Assembly (NCBI GenBank): GCA_030065055.1
Contig: JASJDS010000001.1
Location: forward strand, 62,001 to 126,000
Length of the DNA stretch: 64,000 bases
Reading direction: 5' to 3'
Source of the DNA: Calothrix sp. MO_192.B10
GTDB lineage: Bacteria > Cyanobacteriota > Cyanobacteriia > Cyanobacteriales > Nostocaceae
The stretch's first letter is position 1. Each line of letters begins with the position of its first letter. This document shows positions 27,364 to 37,011 of this stretch, one piece after another. The notes beneath the pieces are model-generated. The model saw only the letters and a list, made by a program, of their open reading frames with translations. It ran no database searches and was not told where the DNA came from. The position numbers and the translations under genes are program-made.

Positions 27364-27467
27364 GGCGTTGCTGAATGAGAGCATGAATTGGCATTTTTCG
27401 ATACGATTGAACAACGATTTTTTGCGTCTTTGCGCGAACTTAATTCATACATAGATTAAGCAACGCC
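27364..27467. mobile_element. MITE with GGCGTTGCT ends
   Basis: 104 bp flanked by GGCGTTGCT and AGCAACGCC, perfect 9-bp inverted termini, flanked by TTTTTA-like AT-rich sequence. These ends match those of common cyanobacterial insertion sequences. Non-coding. Confidence 0.65.
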
Positions 27468-27514
27468 AATTTTTATTCTCTACATTTCAATTCACCTGCT
27501 GTTAGCATTTTCTT

Positions 27515-27808
27515 ATGAAAAAGAAAAAACGTAAATCCAATATCCTCTACCAACGTATCGAGGAAGCTCTCCAGCAAGGGAAAGAAGTCAGCATCCAAGT
27601 ATCTCATGGAGGCTTTTTTGGTATTCCAGTTTATTTAGATAGTAAATATGTGGAAATAGTTAATTTTTATATTCCCGATGAAGATGACAAGAATGAAGAT
27701 TACCAACGAACAGTTTGGCTAATTAAACTATCAGAAATTATTGCAGTTGCTTACCCAATGGAAATGTGGTCAAAAGACCGATTTGAACAACTCCTTAATC
27801 AAGAGTAG
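27515..27808 (+). CDS. small conserved-looking hypothetical protein
   Basis: 97 residues. A very basic start (MKKKKRKSNI) is followed by an acidic, beta-rich body: VSIQVSHGGFFGIPVYLDSKYVEIVNFYIPDEDD and RTVWLIKLSEIIAVAYP. The pattern of an Sm-like or small SH3-like barrel is possible, since these use the strand-loop-strand with a terminal IxLxxIxAV segment, but I cannot assign it. It follows the Ro60-linked genes after a MITE; association with that system is uncertain. Confidence 0.6.
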   Translation: MKKKKRKSNILYQRIEEALQQGKEVSIQVSHGGFFGIPVYLDSKYVEIVNFYIPDEDDKNEDYQRTVWLIKLSEIIAVAYPMEMWSKDRFEQLLNQE

Positions 27809-28114
27809 AGGCTGGGTAGGCTTCGTAGGGTGTGTTACGGCGTAAGCCTAACGCACCATTTCAGTAAGTCGGCGTAACTAATGCAATGAAGTACGAATTA
27901 TAGCACTACGCATATAGGGAGCAGACATCATGTTTTGCCCAAAGGTAAAGGGCAAAGGGTAAAGGGTAAAGGGTAAAACATAAGGTTTTGAAGCTCTTTT
28001 TAAGATAGTTTTTGCCTAAGTCCCGTTAATTGAATGTGGTGGGCTTTGGGCTAAACACCGTAAACTAATCCAAAATCCAAAATCCAAAATCTAAAATCTA
28101 AAATGGTATGAGAA
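27809..28114. repeat. intergenic repeats
   Basis: Contains a GTGTTACGGCGTAAGCCTAACGCACC-type dispersed repeat (27830-27856), a fragment of the TAGCACTACGCATATA MITE end (27901), tandem AAAGGGT heptamers (27945-27978), and AAAATCCAAAATCTAAAAT repeats (28071-28103). No gene. Confidence 0.6.
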
Positions 28115-28720
28115 TTATGCAGAACTACTACTTTCTCCATTTATAACTGCTGCTCCAATCAAATGAGCTAAACGTAGAGCCTCCGGTACTTTACCCGTAT
28201 CTGTGAGTTTGGGCAATACCCCTGCTATGACATCAGGTTCTTCTCCACACACTTGAAAGTAAAAGGGGGGGTAAGCATGGATTTCTCCTGCCTTTTTTAA
28301 GAGTTGTAGCCGTCGCTGAGGATAGGATAGATTGTGGATTGCTTGTTCAATCTTAGTGAAATTAGGCATCCGCCGCATTATCGTCACACAGGGTAAATCC
28401 AGTCTTTGGGAAAGTTTGGGTAAATCCACAATATTAAAACCACCAAAAGCAATACCATCAAGTAACACCAGATGTAATTGGGGCAGGAATTTACCCCCTT
28501 CTAGTAGCTGACAAACTTTATCTGTAGCATTCCATCCATCTTGACGCACCTGTCCCCACACCATACCTTCAAAACGAGTTCCAGCACAGACAATACCAGC
28601 AATAGCTGCACAACCACCGCGACGACGCACAAAAGGGGCATCATCAAAACCAATTACCCGGATTGTCCGACCTTGGTGTAATAATTTTTCTAGTTTCAAG
28701 GAAAAATTAATCTCTAGCAA
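28115..28720 (-). CDS. DUF99 family protein (endonuclease V-related fold)
   Basis: 201 residues. DUF99 proteins share the RNase H-like fold of endonuclease V, and some archaeal members have been described as deoxyuridine endonucleases. The family block RVIGFDDAPF lies at residues 21-30, then IAGIVCAGTRFEGMVWG and LVLLDGIAFGGFNIVD with candidate metal-binding Asp residues. Complete and soluble, with no neighbours in an operon. Biological role in cyanobacteria unknown. Confidence 0.85.
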   Translation of the reverse strand: MLEINFSLKLEKLLHQGRTIRVIGFDDAPFVRRRGGCAAIAGIVCAGTRFEGMVWGQVRQDGWNATDKVCQLLEGGKFLPQLHLVLLDGIAFGGFNIVDLPKLSQRLDLPCVTIMRRMPNFTKIEQAIHNLSYPQRRLQLLKKAGEIHAYPPFYFQVCGEEPDVIAGVLPKLTDTGKVPEALRLAHLIGAAVINGESSSSA

Positions 28721-28799
28721 TCAAAATGTCTTGATTGTATCTGAAAAAAATCATCACTTCATGCATCAATAAGTATCTCTCAATCAATAAGCAGACACC

Positions 28800-29468
28800 A
28801 TGATGCCATTGAGAACTTTATTTTATAGTGCCTTATTAGCTTTTATTAGTTTAATATCTCCTGTGATCGCCCATGAAACGGTACATCCTCCAGGCAAAAA
28901 AGTAGAACATCCCACCAAACCCTCTAAACCAGTGGTAGTTCCGACGAAGCAGTCGCCAACACCAACAAAGGTAGAACATCCAACCAAACCACCGAAACTC
29001 CCTGTAATTCCTCCCAAGAAACCAGCAAAGCCTCCCATACATCCCACCAAACCTGAAAATATTAAAGTTACCAAAGCAGAGTTTGGTGTATTTCGTCGGG
29101 ACAAGGGTGGCAAAATTACCTTTATTCCTACAAAAAAAGTACCCCTGGAAGAGGGACTTGCCTACGGATGGCGGTTACAATTGAAAAACTACAAAGGCAA
29201 GGTGACATGGAAAGAAATATTTAGATTGCCAAAACTACCCCTAACTTGGGGAACGCAAAATGGGGAAAACTTCTCTTTGTCTAATAATGGTACTGCTGCG
29301 GTGACAACTCGCACAGATGAAGTCAAAAAAGGTATAGTGAAAAACTCTTGGACAGTTACCCCTGGAGATCCTTCAGGGAACCATCTAATTGAAGTATATA
29401 TTGGCGATCGCCATATAGCTTCTTTTGAATTTGAGGTGGTTAAACCCAATCAGAAAAAGAAAAAATAA
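28800..29468 (+). CDS. secreted Pro/Lys-rich hypothetical protein
   Basis: 222 residues. A signal peptide (1-24, cleavage near VIAHE) is followed by a low-complexity region of about 25-85 with repeats of the type HPTKPxKPxVxP, then a globular beta-rich domain (95-215) with ITFIPTKKVPLEEGLAYGWR and NHLIEVYIGDRHIASFEFEV, which looks immunoglobulin-like. Two ATG codons open the gene. Probably periplasmic or outer-surface; function unknown. Confidence 0.7.
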   Translation: MMPLRTLFYSALLAFISLISPVIAHETVHPPGKKVEHPTKPSKPVVVPTKQSPTPTKVEHPTKPPKLPVIPPKKPAKPPIHPTKPENIKVTKAEFGVFRRDKGGKITFIPTKKVPLEEGLAYGWRLQLKNYKGKVTWKEIFRLPKLPLTWGTQNGENFSLSNNGTAAVTTRTDEVKKGIVKNSWTVTPGDPSGNHLIEVYIGDRHIASFEFEVVKPNQKKKK

Positions 29469-29602
29469 TTATAGCATTAGCTACAAAGGTAATAAACTAA
29501 TCAGTCTTTTACCTTGTGCTATAGCTTGTAAAGACGCAACATAGCCTCTCTGCACGAGAAGCTACCACAACGCGTCTTTACATTGTTTTTGGGAGATGGC
29601 TA

Positions 29603-29839
29603 TTAATAATGATTGAGGTTGATACCAGCCTCTTTTGCCATTGCTTGTAAACCTTTGCTTTCCAAAGTTTTGATGGCTTTGGTAGATAATTTTAATTTTA
29701 CCCAGCGATTACCTTCAGGCCACCAAACACGCTTATTTTGTAAGTTAGCGTGCTGCAAACGCTTGGTACGACGGTGGGAGTGAGAAAGAGCAAAACCATT
29801 ATTTGCTTTTTTCCCAGTTAATTGACAGCGACGGGACAT
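29603..29839 (-). CDS. rpmB: 50S ribosomal protein L28
   Basis: 78 residues from ATG at 29839, giving the normal start [11 protein letters not shown]; an in-frame extension of five residues upstream is not needed. The family signature covers [20 protein letters not shown] and [23 protein letters not shown]. It binds 23S rRNA in the large subunit. Monocistronic. Confidence 0.95.
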   Translation of the reverse strand: MSRRCQLTGKKANNGFALSHSHRRTKRLQHANLQNKRVWWPEGNRWVKLKLSTKAIKTLESKGLQAMAKEAGINLNHY

Positions 29840-29917
29840 AACCACAATCTCCAATTAATTTAAAACGTAATTTCCTATTTTAATCGAATGTTGGGAGTTA
29901 GAGGATGGAGTGAGGGA

Positions 29918-30061
29918 GTAGGGGCACGGCATCTACAATATTTTCCCATATGCAACAATCTTACCCACGCCGTGCCCATCAGGGAAGCAGTAGGGGCACG
30001 GCATCTACAATATTTTCCCATATGCAACAATCTTACCCACGCCGTGCCCATCAGGGAAGCA
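29918..30061. repeat. 72-bp perfect tandem duplication
   Basis: Two identical copies (29918-29989 and 29990-30061). Each contains a long hairpin with GGGGCACGGC and GCCGTGCCC at its ends. No coding value; a recent duplication of a palindromic intergenic element. Confidence 0.85.
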
Positions 30062-30080
30062 GTAACGGAATACCAACCTG

Positions 30081-30503
30081 CTATTTTTGCAAGCGCTGTA
30101 ATTCACCTTGTAGAAACTTACACCATTCTGCGGCTAAGGGAATTTCCGTAAAGGGAATTTGTACTGAATGATCGGATTGGGTGAAGAAAAATTGCAGAGC
30201 GATCGCCCGACCTTTTGCTGGTATATTTTCTATATCTATTTCTTTGCCATCTACTAATACAATTACTTTGCTCACATCAAGCAGAGAAAATGTCTGCAAA
30301 TTCACAGGCTCTTTTTCTGTGGGTTTACCCCAGGTTATTTCGTCACTTTTTTGACCAATAATAGCCAGGATATCATATTTTGCTCGCTCAAATTGTTCTG
30401 CCCAATGGCGATAAGACTCAACCTTTTGATATTCCTTTGCTCCTTGCCAAGCTAGCCAGATAAATACTGCTAATAAGGGCAACCATAAAATACCGCGTTC
30501 CAT
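30081..30503 (-). CDS. small membrane-anchored hypothetical protein
   Basis: 140 residues. One N-terminal membrane segment (4-20, GILWLPLLAVFIWLAW), then a coiled stretch, then a compact domain with VSKVIVLVDGKEIDIENI and a C-terminal helix (EWCKFLQGELQRLQ). No known motif. Stands alone, beside a tandem duplication. Function unknown. Confidence 0.6.
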   Translation of the reverse strand: MERGILWLPLLAVFIWLAWQGAKEYQKVESYRHWAEQFERAKYDILAIIGQKSDEITWGKPTEKEPVNLQTFSLLDVSKVIVLVDGKEIDIENIPAKGRAIALQFFFTQSDHSVQIPFTEIPLAAEWCKFLQGELQRLQK

Positions 30504-30559
30504 AGGTATGTATCTCTAATTTAGAAGAATACGAAAAATATAGCGAACCATTAATTCAA

Positions 30560-30680
30560 TCTCACCACCTCATTACTCCGGGCGGGGAAAGCCCCCCTAC
30601 TCCATCACTTCTTTACTCCGGGCGGGGAAACCCCGCCCCTACTCCATCACTCCTTCACTCCCTCACTCCTTCACTCCATT
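30560..30680. repeat. short repeats upstream of the subtilase
   Basis: Two copies of TTACTCCGGGCGGGGAAA (30571 and 30613) followed by CTCCATCACTCCTTCACTCC heptamer repeats to about 30675. The subtilase promoter is probably in the AT-rich 30700-30780. Confidence 0.7.
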
Positions 30681-30795
30681 CACCAGGGGTATCTGAGGAA
30701 AATTTGGTTGAAACTATATTGCAAATTCCAGCAACATCACTAATTAATAAGTTATCTTAGTGAGCAAAGTAGCTTTCATAATGTGATGAGTTGAT

Positions 30796-32628
30796 ATGAG
30801 AAAGCTTATATTATTTTGTCTGTTTTTTATCGGTTTGAGTGCAGCCATTTTTGGATTCCTGAATTTTCAGGGATTGGCAGCACAAGGAACATTTGAGACA
30901 ATTCTGTTGGATTTCCGGGAGGATATTCCCCAGGAGTTGGTTCAACAGGATTTACAAGCGATCGCCAAACAATATAATGTTACACCAAGGCTGGATAACC
31001 AATTTTCCGCCAAGGATAATGTGTATATTATCAGAGGCGATCGCAAACGGCTAAAAGCTCTACGCAAATCCGAGTTTGCTAAACATACGGAGTTTATCGA
31101 ACCCAATTACATATACAAAATCCCCAAACAAGAAAATGTTTCCTACAACGGAGCATTTAATCCATTTGCGGACAATACAAGCAGCCCTAATGACCCTTAT
31201 TACAGTCAGCAATGGAATTTGCATAATATAGGTGTTGAAGGTGCCTGGAGCCAAAATAAGGGCGATGGAGCCACGGTAGCTGTAATTGACACTGGGATTA
31301 CCCAAGTCCGGGATTTGGCAGAAACAAAGTTCGTCAAAGGTTATGACTTTGTCAATGATAAGGAAGCAGCCGATGATGACAATGGACACGGAACCCACGT
31401 TGCGGGTACCGTTGCCCAAGCTACTAATAATAACTACGGTGTAGCAGGGGTAGCCTACGAAGCCAAGCTCATGCCTTTAAAGGTATTGAATGATTACGGT
31501 GGCGGTACCGTTGCTGACATCGCTGAAGCCATCCGATTTGCTGCTGACAATGGAGCAGATGTGATTAATATGAGCTTGGGTGGTGGCGGCGAAAGTAAGT
31601 TAATGAAAGAAGCAATTGAGTATGCCTATAAAAAGGGTGTAGTTATTATTGCTGCTGCTGGTAACGAAAACGAAAATTCCGCTGCTTATCCCGCCCGTTA
31701 CACCCATGTCATCGGCGTTTCCTCCTTTGGTGCCGATGGAGAAAAAGCCCCCTATTCTAACTATGGTGCTGGGGTAGATATTTCTGCTCCTGGTGGTAGC
31801 GAAGCAGGTAAGATTTTACAAGAAACCATCGATCCGGAAACTGGTCAGTCAGTATTGCTTGGTTTACAAGGTACTAGTATGGCATCCCCTCACGTCGCGG
31901 GTGTGGCTGCATTGATTAAATCTACCGGTATCAAAGAACCAGATGCAGTTCTTCAAGTTCTGGAAAAATCCGCCAGGGTAGTAGCTGATGATGGTTTAAA
32001 CTACTACGGCGCGGGTAAACTCAACGCCGAAGAAGCTGTAAAATTAGCATCCCAAGGACAAATCAGCTTCCAAGACTTCTTCCGTTGGTTGCGGGAAAAT
32101 GGTTATCTCAACCCCCGATTTTGGATTGATGGTGGTGCTTACGCGCTGTTACCAAAAATTCTCATGGTTGTGGGTTCCTATTTATTAGCTTGGTTCCTGC
32201 GGGTTTACTTCCCCTTTGCCTGGAGTTGGTCCTTATCTAGTGGTTTAATCTTTGGTAGTTCTGGGCTATTTTTCCTCAAAGGATTTTACATCTTTGATTT
32301 ACCCCAATGGCCTTTCCGGGTATTAGGTAGTTCCATCCCCGAACTAGGTAATGCCATTCAAGGAACAGATGCATTTAATCCCGTATTTGCCAGTGTTCTG
32401 ATTCCCCTAGCCCTAGTTGCATTATTATTAGGAAATCAGCAATGGAAAGGATTTGCTATTGGTGCATCCTTGGGTATGGCAGTATGTTTGGCGGTGAGTG
32501 CTTTTGTAGATCCCGCAGTATGGGGTTTAGGAAATGGTATTTGGGCACAGATATTCTTGGCAACAAATGCGATTCTTTGTCTTGGTTTGGCTCGTTTAGC
32601 TGTTAGGGATGAAGCGCGAACAGCTTAG
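30796..32628 (+). CDS. subtilisin-like serine protease with C-terminal membrane domain
   Basis: 610 residues. A signal anchor (5-24) and propeptide-like segment (35-110) are followed by a peptidase S8 domain (about 130-415) with D165 in AVIDTGI, H198 in NGHGTHVAGT, N290 in AAAGNEN and S361 in GTSMASPHVAG, all intact. A C-terminal region of about 440-600 holds four or five membrane segments, which is unusual for soluble subtilases but seen in cyanobacterial members. The protease domain should face the periplasm. Monocistronic. Confidence 0.9.
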   Translation: MRKLILFCLFFIGLSAAIFGFLNFQGLAAQGTFETILLDFREDIPQELVQQDLQAIAKQYNVTPRLDNQFSAKDNVYIIRGDRKRLKALRKSEFAKHTEFIEPNYIYKIPKQENVSYNGAFNPFADNTSSPNDPYYSQQWNLHNIGVEGAWSQNKGDGATVAVIDTGITQVRDLAETKFVKGYDFVNDKEAADDDNGHGTHVAGTVAQATNNNYGVAGVAYEAKLMPLKVLNDYGGGTVADIAEAIRFAADNGADVINMSLGGGGESKLMKEAIEYAYKKGVVIIAAAGNENENSAAYPARYTHVIGVSSFGADGEKAPYSNYGAGVDISAPGGSEAGKILQETIDPETGQSVLLGLQGTSMASPHVAGVAALIKSTGIKEPDAVLQVLEKSARVVADDGLNYYGAGKLNAEEAVKLASQGQISFQDFFRWLRENGYLNPRFWIDGGAYALLPKILMVVGSYLLAWFLRVYFPFAWSWSLSSGLIFGSSGLFFLKGFYIFDLPQWPFRVLGSSIPELGNAIQGTDAFNPVFASVLIPLALVALLLGNQQWKGFAIGASLGMAVCLAVSAFVDPAVWGLGNGIWAQIFLATNAILCLGLARLAVRDEARTA

Positions 32629-32936
32629 TTGAAATTCAATTAAACCTCGTCACTGATAAAAAGTGAAGTTTTGTCATTGCGACGCAAGGAAGCAATCCCA
32701 CAATTTTGACTTAAAACTACAGTTCTGAAAGTAGACAAGGTTTATACGATACAATTATTTGACGGTGCTGGCTTTGAGCCATGTACCGTTTTTGTTTGCA
32801 AATAAATCATACCTTGTATGACTGTAACTTCATTTCAACTTGCAAGAAGAATCCCAATTTTATGCAATACCCTTGAAGGGTATTGCTATACTCACAAAAC
32901 CCACTTACGTGGGCTTTGTTTATCTAGATTAAAGCA
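32629..32936. other. intergenic, no gene seen
   Basis: 308 bases between convergent genes. GAAGGGTATTGC-like and CCCACTTACGTGGGC (32900-32914, a small hairpin followed by TTTG) may terminate transcription. Nothing else. Confidence 0.45.
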
Positions 32937-33626
32937 TTAGTAGAAGTTTCCTTCATAGTCACAGCTTGGCATAACACTACTTGCGACTTCTTCTTGAAAT
33001 GAAATTCTTTCATTTCCTATGTCAGTTTCTCCTTCTAAGTAATCGACAATTACTTCAAGTTCATTAAAGACTTCTTCCATAATGTTCTGAATATGTTCCA
33101 AATCGATGTATTCAGTATTTGGTAGTGTTAATTGTTGGTGTCGGTCATAAGCATAACGGAATGTTTGACTATTAGGATCTCTGTTATTAATCTCTCTGAT
33201 GTATTCCAGTACTGGCTCCTTAATCTCTATATAAAGCTCAGTAGCGTCATCACTTATTAGTTGCAATTGCTGAATTAGCAAATCTAATAATATTTCTAAA
33301 TCATGTGTTAAGAGTTGTTTTCCTGCAATTGCAGTCAGATTTCCACAAATTCCTGAGACATATGCCAAAAGGTGGTATGTTTTTTCTACAAACCTTATTA
33401 AGCTCTTTAGCCTCAATTCTATATACTGTCTGTAGTTACAAAGAATAGGGAAGAACAATTCATCTTTATCTCTACCAAAACTGTTTAGAGCATGAGATGC
33501 TCCTATGTGAGCTAATTTGTAAAAACCGCGAGCATATGCATCTGATTCTACTGAATATTCTCCACCGACAATAGCCTGTTTTCCATATGGATCTGTCTCT
33601 GCTGCTCTAAAAACTTTTCCCGACAT
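32937..33626 (-). CDS. hypothetical protein, possibly HEPN-like helical
   Basis: 229 residues, mostly helical and acidic. The segment FFPILCNYRQYIELRLKSLIRF resembles the core helix of HEPN-type proteins, in which a conserved E-x3-K-like helix lies beside a catalytic R-x4-H; no clear Rx4-6H is seen here. It lies next to a cluster of DUF2887 nuclease-like genes and so may be accessory or defence related. Low-confidence assignment; function unknown. Confidence 0.6.
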   Translation of the reverse strand: MSGKVFRAAETDPYGKQAIVGGEYSVESDAYARGFYKLAHIGASHALNSFGRDKDELFFPILCNYRQYIELRLKSLIRFVEKTYHLLAYVSGICGNLTAIAGKQLLTHDLEILLDLLIQQLQLISDDATELYIEIKEPVLEYIREINNRDPNSQTFRYAYDRHQQLTLPNTEYIDLEHIQNIMEEVFNELEVIVDYLEGETDIGNERISFQEEVASSVMPSCDYEGNFY

Positions 33627-33727
33627 ATATTGCTCTTATACTACATTCATGTTTCACTGTAGCACATAATCAAAAAATCCTACCCTCGGCGTAAAATGAA
33701 TAATAATGCCCCCAATCATCAACCAGT

Positions 33728-34555
33728 GTGCGAACCGATAGCCTTTTCTACGAAATCTTCCAAACAGACCCCAGCATCGTATTTGAACTAATCAACAGAC
33801 CATCTCCTCGCAACACTACCTATAGTTTCACATCCGTGGAGGTGAAAGAAACTAGTTTTCGCATGGATGGTATTCTTGTACCTCCAATTTACGCCACCAA
33901 CCTACCCATAGTATTTGTCGAAGTTCAAGGATATAAAGACACAAAGGGAATTCTCTACTCCAGCTTATTCAGTCAAATTTTCTTATACTTACATGATTAC
34001 CAACCTGTAAATGATTGGATAGCAGTACTGATTTTTACCAAACGCAATCTTGACCCAGGTTTACCAAACCAGTATCAAGATTTTGCCAATAGTCAGCGTT
34101 TTGTACGTATATACTTAGATGAACTCAACCAAATAGAAAATCTTTCCTTGGGGTTAAGCTTGCTCAAACTGATTGGAATGAAAGCAGAACTAGCTGCTGA
34201 TAGTGCAAGAGAATTAATTGCACGCACCCGTCAAGAATTAGCGGATGTAAATGCCCAAAGAAAATTTATAGAATTAATAGAGACAGTCTTTGTTTATAAG
34301 TTTCCACAGTTGAGTAGAGAGGAGATAGAAACCATGTTTGGACTGAATGAATTGAAACAAACAAGGGTTTATCAAGAAGCAAAAGCAGAAGGTGTAGAAG
34401 AAGGTCGTCAAGAGGGTCGCCAAGAGGGTGTAGAGGAAGGTAAACTAGCAGCAGTACCTCTGTTGTTGAAAGCGGGAATGAAACCTGAAGAAATTGCCGA
34501 ACAATTAGGTCTTGATTTAGCAGCAGTGAGAAAAGTTGCACAAGCACAACAGTAA
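33728..34555 (+). CDS. DUF2887 family PD-(D/E)XK nuclease-like protein, copy 1
   Basis: 275 residues starting with GTG. DUF2887 belongs with the Rpn/PD-(D/E)XK nuclease-like transposase-associated families of cyanobacteria. The core motif is MDGIL (D at about 48) and FVEVQGYKD (E-x-Q at about 67-69), after YSFTSVEVKETSFR. The C-terminal tail carries EEGRQEGRQEG repeats, then a helix-turn-helix-like MKPEEIAEQLGLDLAAV. It is the first of three near-identical tandem copies; upstream sequences are also repeated, so the duplicated unit is about 0.95-1.05 kb. Confidence 0.88.
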   Translation: MRTDSLFYEIFQTDPSIVFELINRPSPRNTTYSFTSVEVKETSFRMDGILVPPIYATNLPIVFVEVQGYKDTKGILYSSLFSQIFLYLHDYQPVNDWIAVLIFTKRNLDPGLPNQYQDFANSQRFVRIYLDELNQIENLSLGLSLLKLIGMKAELAADSARELIARTRQELADVNAQRKFIELIETVFVYKFPQLSREEIETMFGLNELKQTRVYQEAKAEGVEEGRQEGRQEGVEEGKLAAVPLLLKAGMKPEEIAEQLGLDLAAVRKVAQAQQ

Positions 34556-34762
34556 AGTCATAATTCCTTGGACTTGACTACAGTTATGCAGTTACTCAAC
34601 ATCATATACTAGTGCGATCGCTTGCGCCGACTTGTTAGTTCGCCCCCTGGGTGGTTCCCTCTGGAAGCATCGCTTTTGATGTAAACATTCTATTCATTTT
34701 CTTGACATTCCAATGGTTGACCCAGCGTAGAATAACAATAACGCCCCCAATCATCAAACAGC

Positions 34763-35563
34763 GTGCGAACCGATAGCCTTTTCTACGAAATCTTCCAAAC
34801 AGACCCCAGCATCGTCTTTGAACTAATCAATAGACCATCTCCTCGTAACACTACTTATAGTTTCACATCCGTGGAGGTGAAAGAAACTAGTTTCCGCATG
34901 GACGGTATTCTTGTACCTCCAATTTACGCCACCAACTTACCCATAGTATTTGTCGAAGTTCAAGGATATAAAGATACTAAGGGAATTCTCTACTCCAGCT
35001 TATTCAGCCAAATCTTCCTATACTTACATGATTACCAACCTGTTAATGATTGGATAGCAGTACTGATTTTTACCAAACGTAATCTTGACCCCGGTTTACC
35101 TAATCAGTATCAAGATTTTGCCAGTAGTCAGCGTTTTGTACGTATATACTTAGATGAACTCAACCAAGCAGAAAATCTGTCCTTGGGATTAAGTTTACTG
35201 CAACTGATTGGAATCAAAGCAGAACTAGCTGCTGATAGTGCAAGAGAATTAATTGCACGCACCCGTCAAGAATTAGCGGATGTAAATGCCCAAAGAAAAT
35301 TTATAGAATTAATAGAGACAGTCTTTGTTTATAAATTTCCACAGTTGAGTAGAGAGGAGATAGAAACCATGTTTGGATTGAATGAATTGAAACAAACACG
35401 GGTTTATCAAGAAGCCAAAGCAGAAGGTCATCAAGAGGGTGTAGAGGAAGGTAAACTAGCAGCAGTACCTCTGTTATTGAAAGCGGGAATGAAACCTGAA
35501 GAAATTGCCGAACAATTAGGTCTTGATTTAGCAGCAGTGCAAAAAATTGTACAACAACAATAG
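34763..35563 (+). CDS. DUF2887 family nuclease-like protein, copy 2
   Basis: 266 residues, GTG start, almost identical to copy 1 for the first 215 residues. The glycine-glutamate linker is shorter (EGHQEGVEEGK). The same catalytic-type residues are kept. Flanked by copies of the 34670-34760 leader sequence. Probably recent duplication. Confidence 0.88.
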   Translation: MRTDSLFYEIFQTDPSIVFELINRPSPRNTTYSFTSVEVKETSFRMDGILVPPIYATNLPIVFVEVQGYKDTKGILYSSLFSQIFLYLHDYQPVNDWIAVLIFTKRNLDPGLPNQYQDFASSQRFVRIYLDELNQAENLSLGLSLLQLIGIKAELAADSARELIARTRQELADVNAQRKFIELIETVFVYKFPQLSREEIETMFGLNELKQTRVYQEAKAEGHQEGVEEGKLAAVPLLLKAGMKPEEIAEQLGLDLAAVQKIVQQQ

Positions 35564-35678
35564 TTAAGGGATGTGACCTAAGAACATCCCTTTTGATGTA
35601 AACATTCATTCATTTTCTTGACATTCCAATGGTTTTCCCAGGGTAAAATAACAATAACGCCCCCAAACATCAACCAGT

Positions 35679-36515
35679 GTGCGAACCGATAGCCTTTTCT
35701 ACGAAATCTTCCAAACAGACCCCAGCATCGTATTTGAACTAATCAACAGACCATCTCCTCGCAACACTACCTATAGTTTCACATCCGTGGAGGTAAAAGA
35801 AACTAGTTTCCGCATGGACGGTATTCTTGTACCTCCAATTTACGCCACCAACCTACCCATAGTATTTGTCGAAGTTCAAGGATATAAAGATACAAAGGGA
35901 ATTCTTTACTCCAGCTTATTCAGTCAAATTTTCTTATACTTACATGATTACCAACCTGTCAATGACTGGATAGCAGTACTGATTTTTACCAAACGCAATC
36001 TTGATCCAGGCTTACCTAATCATTATCAAGATTTTGCCAGTAGTCAGCGTTTTGTACGTATATACTTAGATGAACTAAATCAAGCAGAAAATCTCTCCTT
36101 GGGATTAAGTTTACTGCAACTGATTGGAATCAAAGCAGAACTAGCTACTGAAAGTGCAAGAGAATTAATTGCACGCACCCGTCAAGAATTAGCAGATGTA
36201 AACGCCCAAAGAAAATTTATAGAATTAATAGAGACAGTCTTTGTTTATAAATTTCCACAGTTGAGTAGAGAGGAGATAGAAACCATGTTTGGATTGAATG
36301 AACTTAAACAAACAAGGGTTTATCAACAAGCAAAAGCAGAGGGTGTAGAAGAAGGTCGTCAAGAGGGTTTAGAGGAAGGTCGCCAAGAGGGTTTAGAGGA
36401 AGGTAAACTAGCAGCAGTGCCTCTGTTGTTGAAAGCGGGAATGAAACCTGAAGAAATTGCCGAACAATTAGGTCTTGATTTAGCAGCAGTAAGAAAAGTT
36501 GCACAACAACAATAG
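35679..36515 (+). CDS. DUF2887 family nuclease-like protein, copy 3
   Basis: 278 residues, GTG start, near-identical to copies 1 and 2. Its linker has the longest EEGRQEGLEEGRQEG array, showing that the copies mainly differ by repeat slippage there. Sequence identity extends into the intergenic leader (CTTGACATTCCAATGG upstream of copies 2 and 3 and of the remnant that follows). Confidence 0.88.
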   Translation: MRTDSLFYEIFQTDPSIVFELINRPSPRNTTYSFTSVEVKETSFRMDGILVPPIYATNLPIVFVEVQGYKDTKGILYSSLFSQIFLYLHDYQPVNDWIAVLIFTKRNLDPGLPNHYQDFASSQRFVRIYLDELNQAENLSLGLSLLQLIGIKAELATESARELIARTRQELADVNAQRKFIELIETVFVYKFPQLSREEIETMFGLNELKQTRVYQQAKAEGVEEGRQEGLEEGRQEGLEEGKLAAVPLLLKAGMKPEEIAEQLGLDLAAVRKVAQQQ

Positions 36516-36629
36516 TTAAGGGATGTGACCTAAGAACATCGCTTTTGATGTAAACATTCTATTCATTTTCTTGACATTCCAATGGTTTTCCCAGGGTAAA
36601 ATAACAATAACGCCCTCAAACATCAACCA

Positions 36630-36935
36630 GTTTGCGAACCGATAGCCTTTTCTACGAAATCTTCCAAACAGACCCCAGTATCGTCTTTGAACTGATCAAC
36701 AGACCTTGTTTATAAGTTTCCACAGTTGAGTAGAGAGGAGATAGAAACCATGTTTGGATTGAATGAACTTAAACAAACACGGGTTTATCAACAAGCAAAA
36801 GCAGAAGGTGTAGAGGAGGGGGAATTGAGAGGTAAACTTGCAGCAGTACCTCTGTTGTTGAAAGCGGGAATGAAACCTGAAGAAATTGCGGAACAATTAG
36901 GTATTGATTTAGCAGCAGTACAAAAGATTGCATAA
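36630..36935 (+). pseudogene. DUF2887 copy 4, internally deleted
   Basis: The gene start (with TTGCGAACCG, TTG replacing GTG) runs as far as the ATCAACAGACC motif and then jumps directly to CTTGTTTATAAGTTTCC, which belongs about 490 bases further on. About two thirds of the gene, including the catalytic-type core, is lost. The C-terminal helix-turn-helix part remains readable from an internal ATG at 36750. Confidence 0.85.
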
Positions 36936-37011
36936 CAACAGTAAAGCAATGTGGGTTCTGCTTGTACGATATTATAAAGGAACCACTAAAAGCGCGATCG
37001 CGATAAACTCT

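Noticed and set aside
29888-30151. 87-residue ORF over the 72-bp tandem duplication
   Set aside because: It is a duplicated peptide encoded by a palindromic repeat, not a gene.
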